This document shows, piece by piece, positions 1-8,599 of a stretch of 64,000 nt of DNA. Below the pieces are notes generated by a model. It was not told the origin of the DNA. It saw only the letters and a program-made list of their open reading frames with translations, and made no database searches. The first letter of the stretch is position 1; every line of letters starts with the position of its first letter. Made by a program: the position numbers and the translations under genes. Source of the stretch: an uncultured Spirochaetaceae bacterium (GTDB lineage Bacteria; Spirochaetota; Spirochaetia; Treponematales; Treponemataceae); NCBI GenBank assembly GCA_902789325.1, contig CADANN010000006.1, forward strand, positions 1-64,000, given 5' to 3'.

Positions 1-125
1 CATGAAGGTCGGAGCCGTTGGCTTCGAATAATATATTTTTTGTCTAAAAGCGGAAATTTTAAACCAGCAATTTTAGGAAATTATTTACCGGCATTGACAC
101 AAAGTGTATCTTTTTATCTTTCGTT

Positions 126-164
126 AAAAAGAAAGCCTACGCTCACTTATTACTTCGCGTAGGC
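126..164 (-). terminator. Second hairpin with T-rich tail, possible back-up terminator
   Basis: The perfect 8 bp stem GCCTACGC/GCGTAGGC has a 14-base loop. Read on the minus strand it is followed by TTTCTTTTT, so it looks like a rho-independent terminator for minus-strand transcription. It lies about 100 bases beyond the first terminator of the giant lipoprotein gene and could be a second stop for it. Confidence 0.45.
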
Positions 165-262
165 TCTTCATTAAAACTTACGGAGGTTCAGCCACACTTC
201 TGTGGTGCCCTTCTTTATAAATACTATACTACATTTTTTATAATTATCAAGGTAATGACCTA

Positions 263-321
263 TGAAAAAAAATCCGGCAAAACCGCACTCGTTAATTACT
301 TACGAGGGATTTTGCCGGATT
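263..321 (-). terminator. Rho-independent terminator of the giant lipoprotein gene
   Basis: A perfect 12 bp inverted repeat (271-282 with 310-321, AATCCGGCAAAA/TTTTGCCGGATT) encloses a further short stem near 288-292/302-306. On the minus strand it runs straight into eight T residues (263-270). It starts about 27 bases after the stop codon of the 348-8273 gene. Confidence 0.85.
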
Positions 322-347
322 ACCTGTATTTTATATTGGTATTAAGA

Positions 348-3300
348 CTAGTAGGTTACATTTCGACAGATGCGGAAGCCTGTGTATTGATCACGTGTAG
401 TTGGAGAATGTGTATCTCCGTTACTATCACACCAGCCATTTTTAGTAGAATCCCAGTTTGTACCTTTAGTAACAATGTTTCCGTCTTTTCGCGACAATGT
501 TCCAACACCAGAAGATGTGCAAGAGTAACCTCCGTACTTAGACGTATTGTATCCACAATAAGGATCATAATATGTTCCAGATGGTGGATCATTATTCCAG
601 TCAGTAAGCCATTCTCGAACATTTCCAGACAAATCATACAAACCTAAAATATTCGAAGTTTTTTTGCCAACCTGATGGGTTTTACCGCTAGAATTATCAG
701 AGGTCCAGGCAACATTATTAAGAGTATCGCTTCCCGGGTAGTTATAGTTCCAATAAGTATTTCCATTGTTTACATTACCAGAAGCATAGAGTGTGTAACT
801 ACCACCTCGCTGAGCAAACTCAAACTGACATTCGGTTGGCAAGTGATAGCCATTTGCATATTGGTCAAAACTTGCTTTATTCCAAGTATCATTGCTGCCT
901 ATTGGAATATTTGAATGTGTAATATTGGCCCAATCTGTTATATTACCAACAGTATAACAAGGAGTTAAACCATGTAAAACACTTAACTTGTTACAGAATG
1001 CAATTGCATGATACCAGTTAACACATTCTACAGGACGATACTGCTGAACTTCACTACCCGCAGCACCTGAAGTGAAATAACTTGGATTAGAACCCATTAC
1101 TGCGGAATACAATTCCTGTGTTACTTCATATTTACCAATTGAATACTTTGAAAGGTATATCTCGCGTCCCTTAAAGAATGCACCATCATCATTTGTTTCA
1201 CTAGAAGTTCCTGTATAATGCGCAGTACTTGTAATTACATTTACAAGACTAGAATAAGAATATTCAGTTCCATTAATCTTTAGATTGCCGGAACTTGTAT
1301 ATAAATTATAGGAAGCTTTTGGACCTATGGTTTGAGTCGAATTCAAACTATGATATGGTTCAAATCTGAAATAATGAGATGAACCCCGTGAATAACTTGG
1401 TATCTTTACAGTTGCAGTATATTCTGTACCATTAGCATAGCCTGTACGTGTTGTATAGCTGGTTGCACTATCAATATAAATATTTATACCGCTTACATCA
1501 GATCTACCGGTCGTATTCTTCCATTTTAATGTAACAGTTCCCATTCCATCATCCTGATAAATGTATGGACTTGTTGAGAAAGTTAATTGCTTAGGAGGTG
1601 TATAAATTGACTTTGTTGTTGTTTTATCAGAATAAAGATATTCGGAATTAATATACTTATATGCCAAAACATAGAAGTCATATTTAATACCATTTGTCAA
1701 TTCGGTATTAGAGAAAGTGTAATAGGTGTCTGTTATATATTTAGAACTCCAGCTACTTGAACTAGATGTTTTATAATATAAATAATAAGCTGTAACTCCG
1801 TTAGTTGGAGCAGCCCAGCTTACCTTAGTTCCTGTATCAGCTATAGCAACCGTAAAGCTTCCTGGGGTTCCTGGATTTGTAGCCTTAGTAATTGTAGATG
1901 TAGATACATAATTTGATTCTGTACCAGAATAAGAAATTAAATAAGCATTATAAATTATTCCAGGCTCAAGTGAACTTATCGTATACGATGTAGAAGAAGC
2001 TCCCAGTGTTTTCTTTGTGTAAGAATTATCAGAACTCTTTTTGTAATACAAGATATATCCAGAAATATTACCACTCGGCTTTGTCCAGCTATAAGTAAGA
2101 GAAGTACTTGTTCTGCTGCTCAAACTAAAACTACCAGGAGTTCCAGGATATGTATTTTCTGTGTTGACACTTGTATCTGTATAATTTGATTCTGTATTAT
2201 AATAAGAGCGTAAATATACATTATAAGTTGTCCCCTCTGTTAGTGATGTAAGAGTATATGATGTTTCAGAATCTGCAAGCTTTATAGAAGCATAAGAAGT
2301 ATCAGAACTCTTCTTATAATATAAGATATATCCTGTAAGTCCATCACTTGGTTTTGTCCAGGTATATTTTAATGAAGTCGAATATCTGTTATACAGAGTA
2401 AAACTATTCGCTGCATAAGGTTTTGTATTTACAGAAGTGAGTGTTGCCGTACTTGTGTCACCTACATTTGAAACACCGTCAAGATAACTTTCTACCTTAA
2501 AGTCATATGAATTTCCGGCAGAAAGTCCTGTTACAGTACAACTTGTAGTCGTATTACCCGTATAAGTATTCCACAGTACCCAACTACTATTACTACTCAA
2601 CTTTTTATAAACCTTAACACCTGTATAATTACCACTTGGTTTAGTCCAAGTAAGATTCATTCGTGTTTGAGGGTATGAAGAATTATTAGAAGCAGAAAGA
2701 CTTGTTACAGGAGCAGGTGGTGTTGTTATTGTAACAGTTTTTTGTCCATTAGTATTTTGGACACCATCACCATTTAAAGTCACCATTCTGAATGTATATT
2801 CCGTACCAGCTGTAGGAACCTCATAAGTACTTGATGTAGTACCCGCCCATCTTTGATCCCAATAGTCAATTCTTTCAGTTTTATCGCTTCTATAAATATG
2901 AAGAATCTTATATTTTCCTGTTTCAGGATAAGACCAGTTTAACTTAACATTATATGGCCCAACTTTTTCTGCACTGAAACTTGGAACAGAAGTAGCATGT
3001 GTATAGCGAGAAATCAAGGCTTCTGCCGTACGCTCTTCACCGTCAACAGTTTGATAAGTAACTACTTTAAAGTCATATCTTGTATTTACTGTTAAGCTTT
3101 GAACTTTATAAGATGTTGCAGAGTTTGCAAGTGTAGTTAAGAGTGTTGAACCTTTGTAAACTCTTATTCCACCAAATTTAGAAGCACCACTTGGATTTGT
3201 CCAATTAAGCTGAATTTCTGTTTCTGAAAGTGCTGCAGCAGTAAGACTTGTTACAGGATCCAAAGCAAGAGAACAACAAACAGGCTCTGTTGTAGTCTCA

Positions 3301-6300
3301 AGTGTCTGAGAACCAACAGTACGATAAGCACTTACTTTTATATAAAGGAGAGAGTTAGCCTGGTTAGAAGGAACAGAACGGTTTAGAGTAACTACACCAG
3401 AAGTTTCTGAAGTCTTAGCGATTAACTCTGGAGTTGCAGTTGAGAGTGCTGCCAATGAATTTGCTACATAAAGTTTATATCCATCGTAATAACCAGAAGA
3501 AGGCTTTTTCCATGTAAGAGTATATTCTCTAGAAGAACCAGTTTTCTTGTTTGCACTAAAATCCAATACTGGATTTGGATAAGTCTTAATATCTTCTTTT
3601 TGTACAAAATTATTTACCGCAGAACCTACACCAATTGTGTATAGAGAAATATCATAAGAATCTCCACCATCAAGATCTGTTAATGAATAAGTTTCAGCAT
3701 CTTTATTTACATTTACAAAAGATGAATACGAAGAATCTGTATGCTTCTTGTAATAAAGTTTATAATTACTATAATTACCAGACGGCTTTGTCCAAGAAAT
3801 ATTAATAACAGAGTTTGAAGCAGCATCAGCAGTAAGATTAGTTACAGCAGAACACTTTGTGTATTTATTCGAATTATTAGCAGCGGATGTTGAATTTCCC
3901 TGAACATCAAAATATGACAATACCTTATAAAAATATTGTGTACCAGAAATAAGACTATTAAATGTATATGAGGTCGTAGTAGCTGAAGTAATTGTTTCAG
4001 TTTTTGTAGAAGCCCCTTCTGGGAACAATGAACTTGTAGAAAGATATACAATATAACCACTTGTATTTCCTTCAGAAGCCTTTGTCCAATTAATAGTAAT
4101 CTTATTAGTGTCAGACGTAACAGATCCTATTGAAGGAGCACCAGGAGATGTCGTATATGAAGGATAAGTATTTCCCGTAGTATAATAAGGGAAACTATAC
4201 TTATCGCTGGCAGAATCATAAGAGCAGAGTTCGAAGTCATACTTAGTACCTTTTTGAGGTGTTATAGTAACAGAACCAACATTTTCAGTAATACGGTTTG
4301 GATATTCAGTCCAGCTGGATGAACCACTGGTCTTATATCTAATTCTGATATTTGTACAATTACCAACATCAGGTTTAGTTCCTGATACAGTAACAGTTGT
4401 TTTATAATTTTCAGAAAGATTTACAGTCTTTGGAACTGCAGGCCGTGTATATGCTCCACCTTCAACAGATGTTGTTGTTACATTTCCTGCATAATCATAA
4501 TATTCAGTTATTATTTCATAATGAGTTCCCTCTGTAAGTCCAGTAATTGTGTATGAACTACCAGTTTGAAGTTCTGCTCTTGTATAATCTGTTGAACTAT
4601 TCCATTCTCTCCATTTGATTACAGCATGTTTAAAATCAGTAACATTTGATTTATCCCAAGTCAAAACAAGTTTCTTTGCAGTATCACCATCTGTAACTTC
4701 AGGTGCTTCAATAGCAGGTGGAGTACTATCCAGACAGAAATAGTAAAGTTTATCATCAGAAGGTGCTGTTGCTTCGTTTCCACTACTATCCTTAACAGTG
4801 ATAGAAAGACCATAAATGCCATCTGTAAGCTTATCCATATTTAGTTTACAGAGTTGAGCATTAACAGTATTACTTGATTCATCTCCATAAACTGCGTCAG
4901 CACCATAATACATTGGGAATTCTACACTTTGAACAAAGTTTTCAGGAGGTGTTAGAGAATTATAAGAAGAATCATAAATTTTTCTAAGATTAATGACAAA
5001 ATTTGAACTTGGAGCAACATTATCATGAGCTTTAAGGGCAAGCTTAAATTCTCCACCCTTAAAGTATTTCAAAGTATTTACATTTGAAGTATTAACTACA
5101 GGTTGGGTGTCTTCTGTAATCTCTGCCCCTGCAGTATCCAAAATTTGTATTGTGGTAAAAGTAGGTATTGCTTCATCCAAGTCTCCATTTACCAAATACA
5201 ACCACTTCTTTGCCTGACTCATGGAAACAGCTTTTTTGTCTATAGTCCTAAAAAATTCTTTTTCAATAGTGACAATTACATTAGTACCAGGTGCTAATGA
5301 ATAATCTTTCTCAACTATAGGCTTGCCATCCGAACCATTCTGAATATTTCCATTTTCATCTTTTTTATATTCCTTATCTTTTATTGGAATAGAAAGTGTT
5401 CTTGGATTCTCAAAAATAGGTTTCTTAAAGTGATTTGCAAGGTTTGCACTATTACGTGAATTCATAATGGAAATGTTTTTGAAAAATACATTTCCTGCAT
5501 CATCCTGATAACCGTAAACTTTTACCCCAGTTTCATATGGAGGAAGCATATTTACATACAAAACTCCATTGTTACTAAGTTCTTCAATTTCTTCTTCACT
5601 ATAATAAATGGAATCCTCATCCATGTCATAATCAAACATTACCTGAATTGTTGTATCTCGCAAAACACCTGCAGACGAATAAGAAGGCGCATTAGAAATA
5701 ATTTGAGGTCTTTCAACTATCATTGGTTTTAATTCAATTGCAACACCATCTTCAGGAACATTAATAAATTTTAGATCAATTTTTTCTTTAGAAAGGTCTA
5801 CAGAGTTTCCTTTAGAAAGGTCTACAGGGATTATGTAATTATCAATTTGATTTTTTGTAAGCTCCATCTCTGTATTTGAATTTATAATCTGCCAGCGAAT
5901 AAATTCAAAGTCACTGTCCGGTTCAAACTCGATATGGTAAGCTTGTCCTACTTTACAGGTATCTGGGCCTTTTTTAGGAGAAAACTTTCCGTGAGAACCA
6001 GCTATATTTACACTAACATCTTCTATAAATTCCAGTGCCGGCTGAACTGTAATCAAACCGTCTACTGAATCGTTGACAACAATTGTTATGCCACTTACAG
6101 GAGCATCAGTTGCGGAACCTGTACCACCAGATGAAATGCTCAGATTCTTATAGTTTATGGGCTGAGCGTTATTGTTTATAACAATTGATTCTGTCTGGGT
6201 CTGTCCCTCAGTATTTGTGTAGGAATGAGACAGCACCCAGTTCTTGAATTTCCAGTCAACAGACTCTTCCTTACTAAGTGTATGTGTTATTGAAACGGTA

Positions 6301-8273
6301 TTTCCAATGCTATAATCAAAAGCCTCTTCACGGGCAACATTGTTTACTTTAAGGGTTCCATGGGCTTTGTCTGGATCCAGCTGAACTTTGATTTTTGTTT
6401 TTTCTTTTGTTTCAGAATTAATTTTATATGTATAGGTCTTGTCTGAATCCAGACCCACATTTACTTTTGTTCCGACCGAAGTCTTTGCTTCGTAATAAAG
6501 TTTTTCGGCATTTAAACTTACTGTAATTGTATTTGTTCCATCTGTAAGTAACGGAATAATCTGTGAAGAAGTTGCTTTTTTTGGTTTAATTGTAAGTGTA
6601 TTTCCATTCAGAACTGCAGATTCAAAATAGTCAGCAGCTGTTTTTCCTTCTGGCAAACCAGGTATTCTGATTGTATAAAAATCTTTGCAAGCAGCTGATA
6701 AAGTTTTATTAAAGGTAAATACAATATCGCTGTCTCGTTCATAAAGATTGTCTTCATTATCAAGTTTAAACTTTGTAACTTCAAGATTCGGGAAGCTAAC
6801 AGGCTTAATAGAAATTACTTTGTCGGTGTATCCATCTATTGTAATTTGCGCAGTGGCAAGTCTTGTAGTTTTGTCATAACCATTTTCATCCCCATCCTTA
6901 TCGTAAACAATATCAATTCCAAGATTTTTAATTTCATCCTTAGTAATGATTTCAGTCTTTATTCCAATTGAATTATACTCCCAGCCATAGAAGAAATAAC
7001 CTGCAGGAACCTTATAACTCAAGGTGAACTCATTCCCAATTGCATATTCCAGGTTCTGTTCTTCCAAAGAAAGCTGAGTTGTTCCAGCCTTGAATGTACC
7101 TGTATCATCTGCATCTTTTTTAAACTTAATTACTATAGGATCATAAATTTCAGGTTTTATTGTAATTTCATCTTTTACCTGATTTTCAATTGTAAAAGTA
7201 AGTTGTATAGGATTATTTTCAGAATCCTGTTCTGACAAAGAGAGACTAAGATTCTTTGCCTGATACTCCTCTCCTTTTGAATCCATAAACTTCCATTTAT
7301 TAAATGAATAGCCTTCTGGAATCCAATAACGCAAAGAAATAGTTTCTCCTACACTATATGAACCTTCTGAAATATTATCATTACCATTTACTTTTAAAGT
7401 TCCCAATGGCTGACCATTTTTCTCGGTAACTTCATATTTAATTTTTGTTTTTGCAGAAGTTGAAGTACCGATCAGATATGATACGACAATATCAGAATCA
7501 AGATAAACTTCTATCGGCTCGGAGTAATCTTTATTTACATACCAGACTTCATCTTTTGGAATGCGAACCTGAACACTGCGGGAATTATTTGGAACAGGAA
7601 TAAAATTTGTACCTTCTTTTGTTTCTGCACGGAATATAATTTTTTGATCAGTAACAACAGGGGCTTTAAAATATTTTTCAGAATCTTCGCCTTCATCAAG
7701 ATTAGGAATAGTAATATAACTTATTGGAGTTGTATTAAGATTACAGTTTGAAAGCTTCTGATTAAAATTCAATTCTATTGCTGTATCTCTTGGATATAAG
7801 TCTCCAGCCCCCTGGGTAAAGGTATATGTAAGACGTGGAGGACACACTGGACGGATTTCAATAACCTGATTAGAGCCTTTTTTCAAGGTGACTTTTGTTT
7901 CCTGACTTTCCGAATTTTCAAATTCGATATAATCACTTGCTTTTTCGCCAGTAGACATTCCTTTTACTATGGCTTCCCATTTGATAAACTTATGATCTTC
8001 TGCCGGTTCAAAACGAATGGTAAAAACATCTGTTACTTTTTTAGTAACTTCTCCGGCTGCAGGAGTTTTGATTTTTCCACTGCCATCCAAAGCTTCGACA
8101 TTTATTGTATATGCCTGGGCATTATTATATTCAATCGCTTTTGTAATCTCTTCCTTTACTTCTTCGCCCTGCAGGAAGTTTTCGCAGGAAATGAAAGTAA
8201 ACAAACTTGTAATTAATACGAAAGTATATGCAAAGAATTTAAGATGGGATTTAGAATGAAGACCTTTATTCAT
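348..8273 (-). CDS. Giant surface lipoprotein: repeat/Ig-like domains, FN3 array, C-terminal SUMF1 domain
   Basis: The product is a 2641-residue predicted outer-surface lipoprotein. A hydrophobic signal ends in a lipobox with Cys30 (FTFISC). Residues about 50-870 alternate W-containing bacterial repeats (pattern 'GYxFxxWxx') with Ig-like modules carrying 'RDTxIxxxFxxxL' motifs. About 1184-2325 holds roughly twelve fibronectin type III repeats, most with 'WTKPSGN'-type strands. About 2345-2641 is a SUMF1/formylglycine-generating-enzyme-like domain (GKYEVTQELY, VNWYHAIAFCN, HLPTECQFEFAQRGG, GLYDLSGNVREW, TGFRICRN). SUMF1 has a C-type-lectin fold, and in Treponema lipoproteins it more often serves for binding than for catalysis. 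Whether this one is catalytic is unknown. The likely role is adhesion or carbohydrate/protein binding at the cell surface, which is inference. The gene appears monocistronic, with its own promoter and terminator. The start is preceded by AGGAG about 10 bases upstream. Confidence 0.85.
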   Translation of the reverse strand: MNKGLHSKSHLKFFAYTFVLITSLFTFISCENFLQGEEVKEEITKAIEYNNAQAYTINVEALDGSGKIKTPAAGEVTKKVTDVFTIRFEPAEDHKFIKWEAIVKGMSTGEKASDYIEFENSESQETKVTLKKGSNQVIEIRPVCPPRLTYTFTQGAGDLYPRDTAIELNFNQKLSNCNLNTTPISYITIPNLDEGEDSEKYFKAPVVTDQKIIFRAETKEGTNFIPVPNNSRSVQVRIPKDEVWYVNKDYSEPIEVYLDSDIVVSYLIGTSTSAKTKIKYEVTEKNGQPLGTLKVNGNDNISEGSYSVGETISLRYWIPEGYSFNKWKFMDSKGEEYQAKNLSLSLSEQDSENNPIQLTFTIENQVKDEITIKPEIYDPIVIKFKKDADDTGTFKAGTTQLSLEEQNLEYAIGNEFTLSYKVPAGYFFYGWEYNSIGIKTEIITKDEIKNLGIDIVYDKDGDENGYDKTTRLATAQITIDGYTDKVISIKPVSFPNLEVTKFKLDNEDNLYERDSDIVFTFNKTLSAACKDFYTIRIPGLPEGKTAADYFESAVLNGNTLTIKPKKATSSQIIPLLTDGTNTITVSLNAEKLYYEAKTSVGTKVNVGLDSDKTYTYKINSETKEKTKIKVQLDPDKAHGTLKVNNVAREEAFDYSIGNTVSITHTLSKEESVDWKFKNWVLSHSYTNTEGQTQTESIVINNNAQPINYKNLSISSGGTGSATDAPVSGITIVVNDSVDGLITVQPALEFIEDVSVNIAGSHGKFSPKKGPDTCKVGQAYHIEFEPDSDFEFIRWQIINSNTEMELTKNQIDNYIIPVDLSKGNSVDLSKEKIDLKFINVPEDGVAIELKPMIVERPQIISNAPSYSSAGVLRDTTIQVMFDYDMDEDSIYYSEEEIEELSNNGVLYVNMLPPYETGVKVYGYQDDAGNVFFKNISIMNSRNSANLANHFKKPIFENPRTLSIPIKDKEYKKDENGNIQNGSDGKPIVEKDYSLAPGTNVIVTIEKEFFRTIDKKAVSMSQAKKWLYLVNGDLDEAIPTFTTIQILDTAGAEITEDTQPVVNTSNVNTLKYFKGGEFKLALKAHDNVAPSSNFVINLRKIYDSSYNSLTPPENFVQSVEFPMYYGADAVYGDESSNTVNAQLCKLNMDKLTDGIYGLSITVKDSSGNEATAPSDDKLYYFCLDSTPPAIEAPEVTDGDTAKKLVLTWDKSNVTDFKHAVIKWREWNSSTDYTRAELQTGSSYTITGLTEGTHYEIITEYYDYAGNVTTTSVEGGAYTRPAVPKTVNLSENYKTTVTVSGTKPDVGNCTNIRIRYKTSGSSSWTEYPNRITENVGSVTITPQKGTKYDFELCSYDSASDKYSFPYYTTGNTYPSYTTSPGAPSIGSVTSDTNKITINWTKASEGNTSGYIVYLSTSSLFPEGASTKTETITSATTTSYTFNSLISGTQYFYKVLSYFDVQGNSTSAANNSNKYTKCSAVTNLTADAASNSVINISWTKPSGNYSNYKLYYKKHTDSSYSSFVNVNKDAETYSLTDLDGGDSYDISLYTIGVGSAVNNFVQKEDIKTYPNPVLDFSANKKTGSSREYTLTWKKPSSGYYDGYKLYVANSLAALSTATPELIAKTSETSGVVTLNRSVPSNQANSLLYIKVSAYRTVGSQTLETTTEPVCCSLALDPVTSLTAAALSETEIQLNWTNPSGASKFGGIRVYKGSTLLTTLANSATSYKVQSLTVNTRYDFKVVTYQTVDGEERTAEALISRYTHATSVPSFSAEKVGPYNVKLNWSYPETGKYKILHIYRSDKTERIDYWDQRWAGTTSSTYEVPTAGTEYTFRMVTLNGDGVQNTNGQKTVTITTPPAPVTSLSASNNSSYPQTRMNLTWTKPSGNYTGVKVYKKLSSNSSWVLWNTYTGNTTTSCTVTGLSAGNSYDFKVESYLDGVSNVGDTSTATLTSVNTKPYAANSFTLYNRYSTSLKYTWTKPSDGLTGYILYYKKSSDTSYASIKLADSETSYTLTSLTEGTTYNVYLRSYYNTESNYTDTSVNTENTYPGTPGSFSLSSRTSTSLTYSWTKPSGNISGYILYYKKSSDNSYTKKTLGASSTSYTISSLEPGIIYNAYLISYSGTESNYVSTSTITKATNPGTPGSFTVAIADTGTKVSWAAPTNGVTAYYLYYKTSSSSSWSSKYITDTYYTFSNTELTNGIKYDFYVLAYKYINSEYLYSDKTTTKSIYTPPKQLTFSTSPYIYQDDGMGTVTLKWKNTTGRSDVSGINIYIDSATSYTTRTGYANGTEYTATVKIPSYSRGSSHYFRFEPYHSLNSTQTIGPKASYNLYTSSGNLKINGTEYSYSSLVNVITSTAHYTGTSSETNDDGAFFKGREIYLSKYSIGKYEVTQELYSAVMGSNPSYFTSGAAGSEVQQYRPVECVNWYHAIAFCNKLSVLHGLTPCYTVGNITDWANITHSNIPIGSNDTWNKASFDQYANGYHLPTECQFEFAQRGGSYTLYASGNVNNGNTYWNYNYPGSDTLNNVAWTSDNSSGKTHQVGKKTSNILGLYDLSGNVREWLTDWNNDPPSGTYYDPYCGYNTSKYGGYSCTSSGVGTLSRKDGNIVTKGTNWDSTKNGWCDSNGDTHSPTTRDQYTGFRICRNVTY

Positions 8274-8344
8274 AATAAAGTAACTCCTATTTGATTAACT
8301 TCTCTCACTAATAATATTTTAAAATATATATAATGATTCGTTAT

Positions 8345-8374
8345 ATTTTACCCTTTAATATTTACTCTCGTCAA
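8345..8374 (-). promoter_or_regulatory. Sigma-70-type promoter for the giant lipoprotein gene
   Basis: On the minus strand TTGACG (8374-8369) is separated by 18 bases from TAAAAT (8350-8345). The start codon lies about 70 bases downstream. Motif match only. Confidence 0.5.
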
Positions 8375-8456
8375 GATTTTTGTGCCGTTTTTAACTTTAA
8401 TTAACTTTAATGACAGGCCAATTTTCATCAGATACAAATGAAATATTCAAAATATA

Positions 8457-8485
8457 TTTTCATAAAGTTTATTTTTTACTATAAT
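8457..8485 (+). promoter_or_regulatory. leuS promoter with consensus -10
   Basis: A perfect TATAAT (8480-8485) sits 17 bases after a weak -35 (TTTTCA, 8457-8462). The predicted transcription start is near 8492, inside the first dyad (8489-8515). Confidence 0.5.
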
Positions 8486-8488
8486 ATC

Positions 8489-8515
8489 GTAAACATTACA
8501 TCCTGTAATGTTTAC
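8489..8515. promoter_or_regulatory. Perfect 12 bp dyad over the predicted leuS start site, candidate operator
   Basis: GTAAACATTACA (8489-8500) and TGTAATGTTTAC (8504-8515) are exact reverse complements around a 3-base centre. No U-run follows, so it is not a terminator. Its position immediately downstream of the -10 box is typical of a repressor operator. In RNA it would be a 12 bp hairpin. Confidence 0.5.
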
Positions 8516-8519
8516 TTAC

Positions 8520-8543
8520 CAAGTTTATGCAAGCATAAACTTG
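8520..8543. promoter_or_regulatory. Second leader dyad upstream of leuS
   Basis: CAAGTTTATGC (8520-8530) and GCATAAACTTG (8533-8543) form an 11 bp inverted repeat with a 2-base centre, only four bases after the first dyad. Both dyads contain TAAAC. A third small hairpin (TGCGAC/GTCGCA, 8566-8571 and 8578-8583) precedes the GGGG ribosome-binding site. Confidence 0.45.
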
Positions 8544-8599
8544 AATATCTACTAGTTCTAAATAATGCGACCTCCATGTCGCAACGGGGTAAATGTAAA

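Larger units (their letters stand above)
1..347. other. Intergenic flank with hairpins, no gene recognised
   Basis: I found no credible coding region or RNA gene in this stretch. It holds an 8 bp perfect inverted repeat (135-142 with 157-164), a small hairpin with stem CCACA/TGTGG around 191-204, and the strong terminator at 263-321. The rest is AT-rich. A gene ending to the left of the window cannot be excluded. Confidence 0.5.
8274..8599. other. Divergent intergenic region between giant lipoprotein gene and leuS
   Basis: This gap holds the minus-strand promoter of the lipoprotein gene (8345-8374) and the plus-strand leuS promoter with its dyad-rich leader (8457-8583). I see no coding region in it. 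An in-frame extension of leuS from 8438 to 8599 reads as AT-rich non-LeuRS sequence and is judged non-coding. Confidence 0.6.

Noticed and set aside
126..210. Integron attC site
   Set aside because: Hairpins are present, but the paired RYYYAAC/GTTRRRY core sites are not seen and no integrase is nearby.
8438..8599. Upstream in-frame extension of leuS by 54 residues
   Set aside because: It overlaps the promoter and dyads, encodes AT-rich non-family sequence, and the true LeuRS N-terminus begins at 8600.
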